DNA of 25,377 nt from CAZIDL01 sp964537825 (lineage in GTDB: Bacteria; Bacteroidota; Bacteroidia; Flavobacteriales_D; CAYVSK01). Both the position numbers and the translations under genes were made by a program. Shown piece after piece: positions 23,508 to 25,377 of this stretch. Each line of letters starts with the position of its first letter. Position 1 is the first letter of the stretch. Location: NCBI GenBank assembly GCA_964537825.1, contig CAZIDL010000036.1, positions 1 to 25,377 of the forward strand. Reading direction: 5' to 3'. The notes below the pieces were generated by a model that did no database searches, was not told where the DNA came from, and worked only from the letters and a program-made list of their open reading frames with translations.

Positions 23508-24065
23508 TTAGGCTTTTCCTGCTGCTTTGCCGGCTTTTCGCCGGATCTCTTCGTTCAAATAACGGATCCCTTTTCCCTTGTAAGGTTCAGGCGGACGCAA
23601 CGAACGGATCTTCGCGGCGACCTGACCGATCAACTGCTTGTCGTGCGACTCCAGCGTAATGATCGGATTCGCACGCTTCGGGGTCTCTGCAGAGACCTGG
23701 ATCTCCTCCGGTATCTCAAAGACGACAGGGTGAGAAAGCCCGAGGACCAGCTCGAGGCGCTGTCCGTTCACCGTAGCCCGGTAACCGACCCCGTTCAGCT
23801 CTTGTTGGATCTTGAAACCCTCGGAGACCCCTATTACCATGTTGTAGATAAGGGAGCGCGTCAATCCGTGCTTCGCTTTGGAATCGGTCTTCTCAGAGCT
23901 CCGGCTCACCTGAACATAACCGTCATCCTGAACCTCGACCTGTATCGTGGGATCGAGCTTTTCGCTCGAACTACCTTTAGGGCCGGAGACGGTCACATAT
24001 CCGTTCTCGACCTTCACTTCCACCCCTTCAGGGATCGCTACTCTTGTATTTCCTATTCGAGACAT
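23508..24065 (-). CDS. rplF: Ribosomal protein L6
   Basis: 50S protein near the factor-binding site. It has 185 residues from the ATG at 24063-24065 (MSRIGNTRVAIPEGVEVKVE). An upstream in-frame start at 24092 would add nine non-conserved residues and overlap rpsH, so it is rejected. It contains two similar L6 folds (about 10-80 and 90-170) and the signature PYKGKGIRYLNEEIRRKAGK close to the C-terminus. It starts 11 bases after rpsH. Confidence 0.99.
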   Translation of the reverse strand: MSRIGNTRVAIPEGVEVKVENGYVTVSGPKGSSSEKLDPTIQVEVQDDGYVQVSRSSEKTDSKAKHGLTRSLIYNMVIGVSEGFKIQQELNGVGYRATVNGQRLELVLGLSHPVVFEIPEEIQVSAETPKRANPIITLESHDKQLIGQVAAKIRSLRPPEPYKGKGIRYLNEEIRRKAGKAAGKA

Positions 24066-24076
24066 GCTTTCTTGCT

Positions 24077-24475
24077 TTAATGCACGTAACAAAGGACCTC
24101 ACCTCCCACGTTGTTGTGCCGGGCCTCCTTGTCGGTCATAACCCCCCTAGAGGTGGACATAAGTGCAACGCCAAGGCCGTTCATCACCCGCGGAAGCTCC
24201 CGCGAATTACTGTATTTGCGCAAGCCAGGCTTACTGGCACGCTCCAGTTTCTTGATCACGGGGGTCCTGTTCGGAGAATGGTATTTCAGGGCGATCTTGA
24301 TAATGCCCTGCTTCCCGTCATCTTCGAACTTGTAGTTCTGGACGTACCCTTTATCGAACAGGACTTTCGTCATGTCCTTTTTCAGGTTGGAGGCCGGCAC
24401 TTCGACAAAGCGGTGGCCGGCCCGCAATCCGTTTCGGATGCGGGTCAAATAATCGGCTATGGGATCAGTGAACAT
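24077..24475 (-). CDS. rpsH: Ribosomal protein S8
   Basis: Primary 16S-binding protein of 132 residues. N-terminus MFTDPIADYLTRIRNG and C-terminal motif TSRGVMTDKEARHNNVGGEV are typical of S8. In Escherichia coli S8 represses the spc operon by binding the L5 mRNA start; I did not recognise an equivalent helix around the rplE start here. It lies 32 bases after rpsN, the longest internal gap in this part of the operon. Confidence 0.99.
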   Translation of the reverse strand: MFTDPIADYLTRIRNGLRAGHRFVEVPASNLKKDMTKVLFDKGYVQNYKFEDDGKQGIIKIALKYHSPNRTPVIKKLERASKPGLRKYSNSRELPRVMNGLGVALMSTSRGVMTDKEARHNNVGGEVLCYVH

Positions 24476-24507
24476 CGGTTATCTCGTTCTTCTTTTCTGC
24501 TTTGCGT

Positions 24508-24777
24508 TTACCAACTCGATTTTTTGATCCCGGGGATCTTCCCATTAAGGGCCATGTTCCGGAATGCGATGCGGGAAAGCCCGAAGTCGCGCATGTAGCC
24601 CCGTGGTCTCCCGGTCATATTGCAACGGTTCTTCCTCCGCACTTTGGAGGAGTTCCGCGGAAGCTTTTGAAGCTCCTCCCAACGGCCTTCTTCCTTGAGC
24701 TGCTTCCGCTTTTCAGCGTACTTGTCAATGAGTTGCTTCCGTCGACGATCTTTGGCTTTTATCGATTCCTTGGCCAT
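24508..24777 (-). CDS. rpsN: Ribosomal protein S14 (zinc-independent form)
   Basis: Small-subunit head protein of 89 residues, the long zinc-free type. It has a single Cys (in RCNMTGRPRGYMRDFGLSR) and no CxxC pairs, unlike the 61-residue zinc form. It starts MAKESIKAKDRRRKQL and ends GKIPGIKKSSW, as in most Bacteroidota. It lies 4 bases after rplE, so translation is probably coupled. Confidence 0.99.
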   Translation of the reverse strand: MAKESIKAKDRRRKQLIDKYAEKRKQLKEEGRWEELQKLPRNSSKVRRKNRCNMTGRPRGYMRDFGLSRIAFRNMALNGKIPGIKKSSW

Positions 24778-24781
24778 GACT

Positions 24782-25327
24782 TTACTTTTTGAACGGGAAT
24801 TCGAAACGGTTCAACAAAGCGAATGCTTCCTCGTCCGTTCGAGCCGAGGTCGCGAAATTAATGTCCATTCCATTGATGTGGTCCACTTTGTCGATATTGA
24901 TCTCAGGAAAGATGATCTGTTCCTGTACACCCATCGTAAAATTCCCCCGACCGTCGAAGCCTTTGGTAGGAACACCACGGAAATCACGGGTCCGAGGGAT
25001 GGAAACGGAAATGAGGCGGTCGAGGAATTCGTACATCCGCTCCCGGCGAAGGGTGACTTTAACACCGATGGGCATTCCCTTCCGGAGCTTGAAACCCGCC
25101 TCGTCCTTTTTGGAATAGGTCGGAACGGCCTTTTGGCCCGCGATATGCGTTAGTTCTTCGATCGCCGTCTCGAGCACTTTCTTGTCGCTCACGGCCCTTC
25201 CGACCCCTTGGTTGATGGTGATCTTCTGGAGCCGAGGCACCTCCATAATGCTCTTGTAGCTGAAGCTTTCTTTCAGCGCCGGGATGACCTCCTCTTCGTA
25301 CTTTTTTTGCAGCCTGGGTTTCTCCAT
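24782..25327 (-). CDS. rplE: Ribosomal protein L5
   Basis: 5S rRNA-binding protein linking the central protuberance to tRNA and the small subunit. It has 181 residues from the ATG at 25325-25327, whose first base is shared with the last base of the rplX stop codon (TGATG overlap). A GTG one codon earlier (25330) is possible but less likely. Motifs: KITINQGVGRAVSDKK, AVPTYSKKDEAGFKLRKGMP, IPRTRDFRGVPTKGFDGRGN, and the C-terminal DEEAFALLNRFEFPFKK. Normal length. Confidence 0.99.
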   Translation of the reverse strand: MEKPRLQKKYEEEVIPALKESFSYKSIMEVPRLQKITINQGVGRAVSDKKVLETAIEELTHIAGQKAVPTYSKKDEAGFKLRKGMPIGVKVTLRRERMYEFLDRLISVSIPRTRDFRGVPTKGFDGRGNFTMGVQEQIIFPEINIDKVDHINGMDINFATSARTDEEAFALLNRFEFPFKK

Positions 25328-25377
25328 CACTTGATCGTTTCGCCGGTTTTCTTGGAATAGCGAACGGACTTTCCGTT
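25327..25377 (-). CDS. rplX: Ribosomal protein L24, C-terminal end only (partial)
   Basis: The last 16 codons and TGA of an open frame that runs in from the right edge encode NGKSVRYSKKTGETIK. This matches the usual C-terminus of bacterial L24, and its position directly upstream of rplE with a TGATG overlap is the spc-operon order. The rest of the gene lies outside the window. Confidence 0.88.
   Translation of the reverse strand, partial: NGKSVRYSKKTGETIK

Noticed and set aside
22941..24080. A 379-codon plus-strand open frame opposite rpsE, rplR and rplF
   Set aside because: It lies wholly antisense to three certain ribosomal genes, spans their gene boundaries and has low-complexity residue use. 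It is a by-product of the codon bias on the other strand.
24508..24777. Missing zinc-binding Cys in S14, and likewise in L36
   Set aside because: Zinc-free S14 and degenerate L36 are ordinary in Bacteroidota, so this is not a sign of gene decay.
25328..25330. GTG as the rplE start
   Set aside because: The ATG one codon later forms a standard TGATG stop-start overlap with rplX; GTG adds only one residue.

Overview
The window is a chromosomal segment of a member of the Bacteroidota, probably a marine or Flavobacteriales-like lineage (the order is an inference). Support comes from the ribosomal gene order with infA between secY and rpmJ and the rplQ-carA-eno sequence downstream, zinc-free S14 and a degenerate L36, two cell-surface proteins with SprB repeats and a type IX secretion (T9SS) type B C-terminal domain, signal peptides ending in 'AQ' or 'GQ', and one exact TAnnTTTG promoter element. 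Almost every gene is on the minus strand; the clear exception is a signalling phosphatase at 12044-13981. No tRNA, rRNA, CRISPR array, insertion sequence or prophage was seen, and no gene-free stretch exceeds about 270 bases.

Right part (25377 down to 16949): the spc/alpha ribosomal operon, read right to left: rplX (3' end only), rplE, rpsN, rpsH, rplF, rplR, rpsE, rpmD, rplO, secY, infA, rpmJ, rpsM, rpsK, rpsD, rpoA, rplQ. L17 carries a roughly 130-residue basic-then-acidic disordered tail and SecY a glycine-rich tail. A strong intrinsic terminator follows rplQ. After it come carA and eno as a separate unit, then a 207-base non-coding stretch with an 11-bp inverted repeat, then a small cysteine-rich lipoprotein gene.

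Middle part (12044-13981 plus; 11976-7611 minus): a membrane phosphatase (periplasmic YfiR-like domain, long coiled coil, one membrane segment, cytoplasmic SpoIIE/PP2C domain) is transcribed divergently from a three-gene unit: an outer-membrane beta-barrel protein, a BCCT-family (betaine/choline/carnitine) transporter and a tandem universal stress protein. The transporter has about 200 extra residues between TM1 and TM2, which read as two DegP/DegS-like PDZ domains facing the periplasm, while its trimethylammonium-binding aromatic residues and Na+-site motif are intact. This is the most unusual object in the window: outer-membrane pore, PDZ-equipped inner-membrane osmolyte transporter and cytoplasmic stress protein in one unit.

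Left part (7454-266 minus): two tandem paralogous T9SS adhesin-like proteins with different N-terminal heads but a closely matching C-terminal 420 or so residues, followed by a small exported protein of unknown function. The downstream paralog has no normal start codon where its signal peptide should begin. The first ~150 bases may hold the 3' end of a plus-strand gene followed by a weak terminator.
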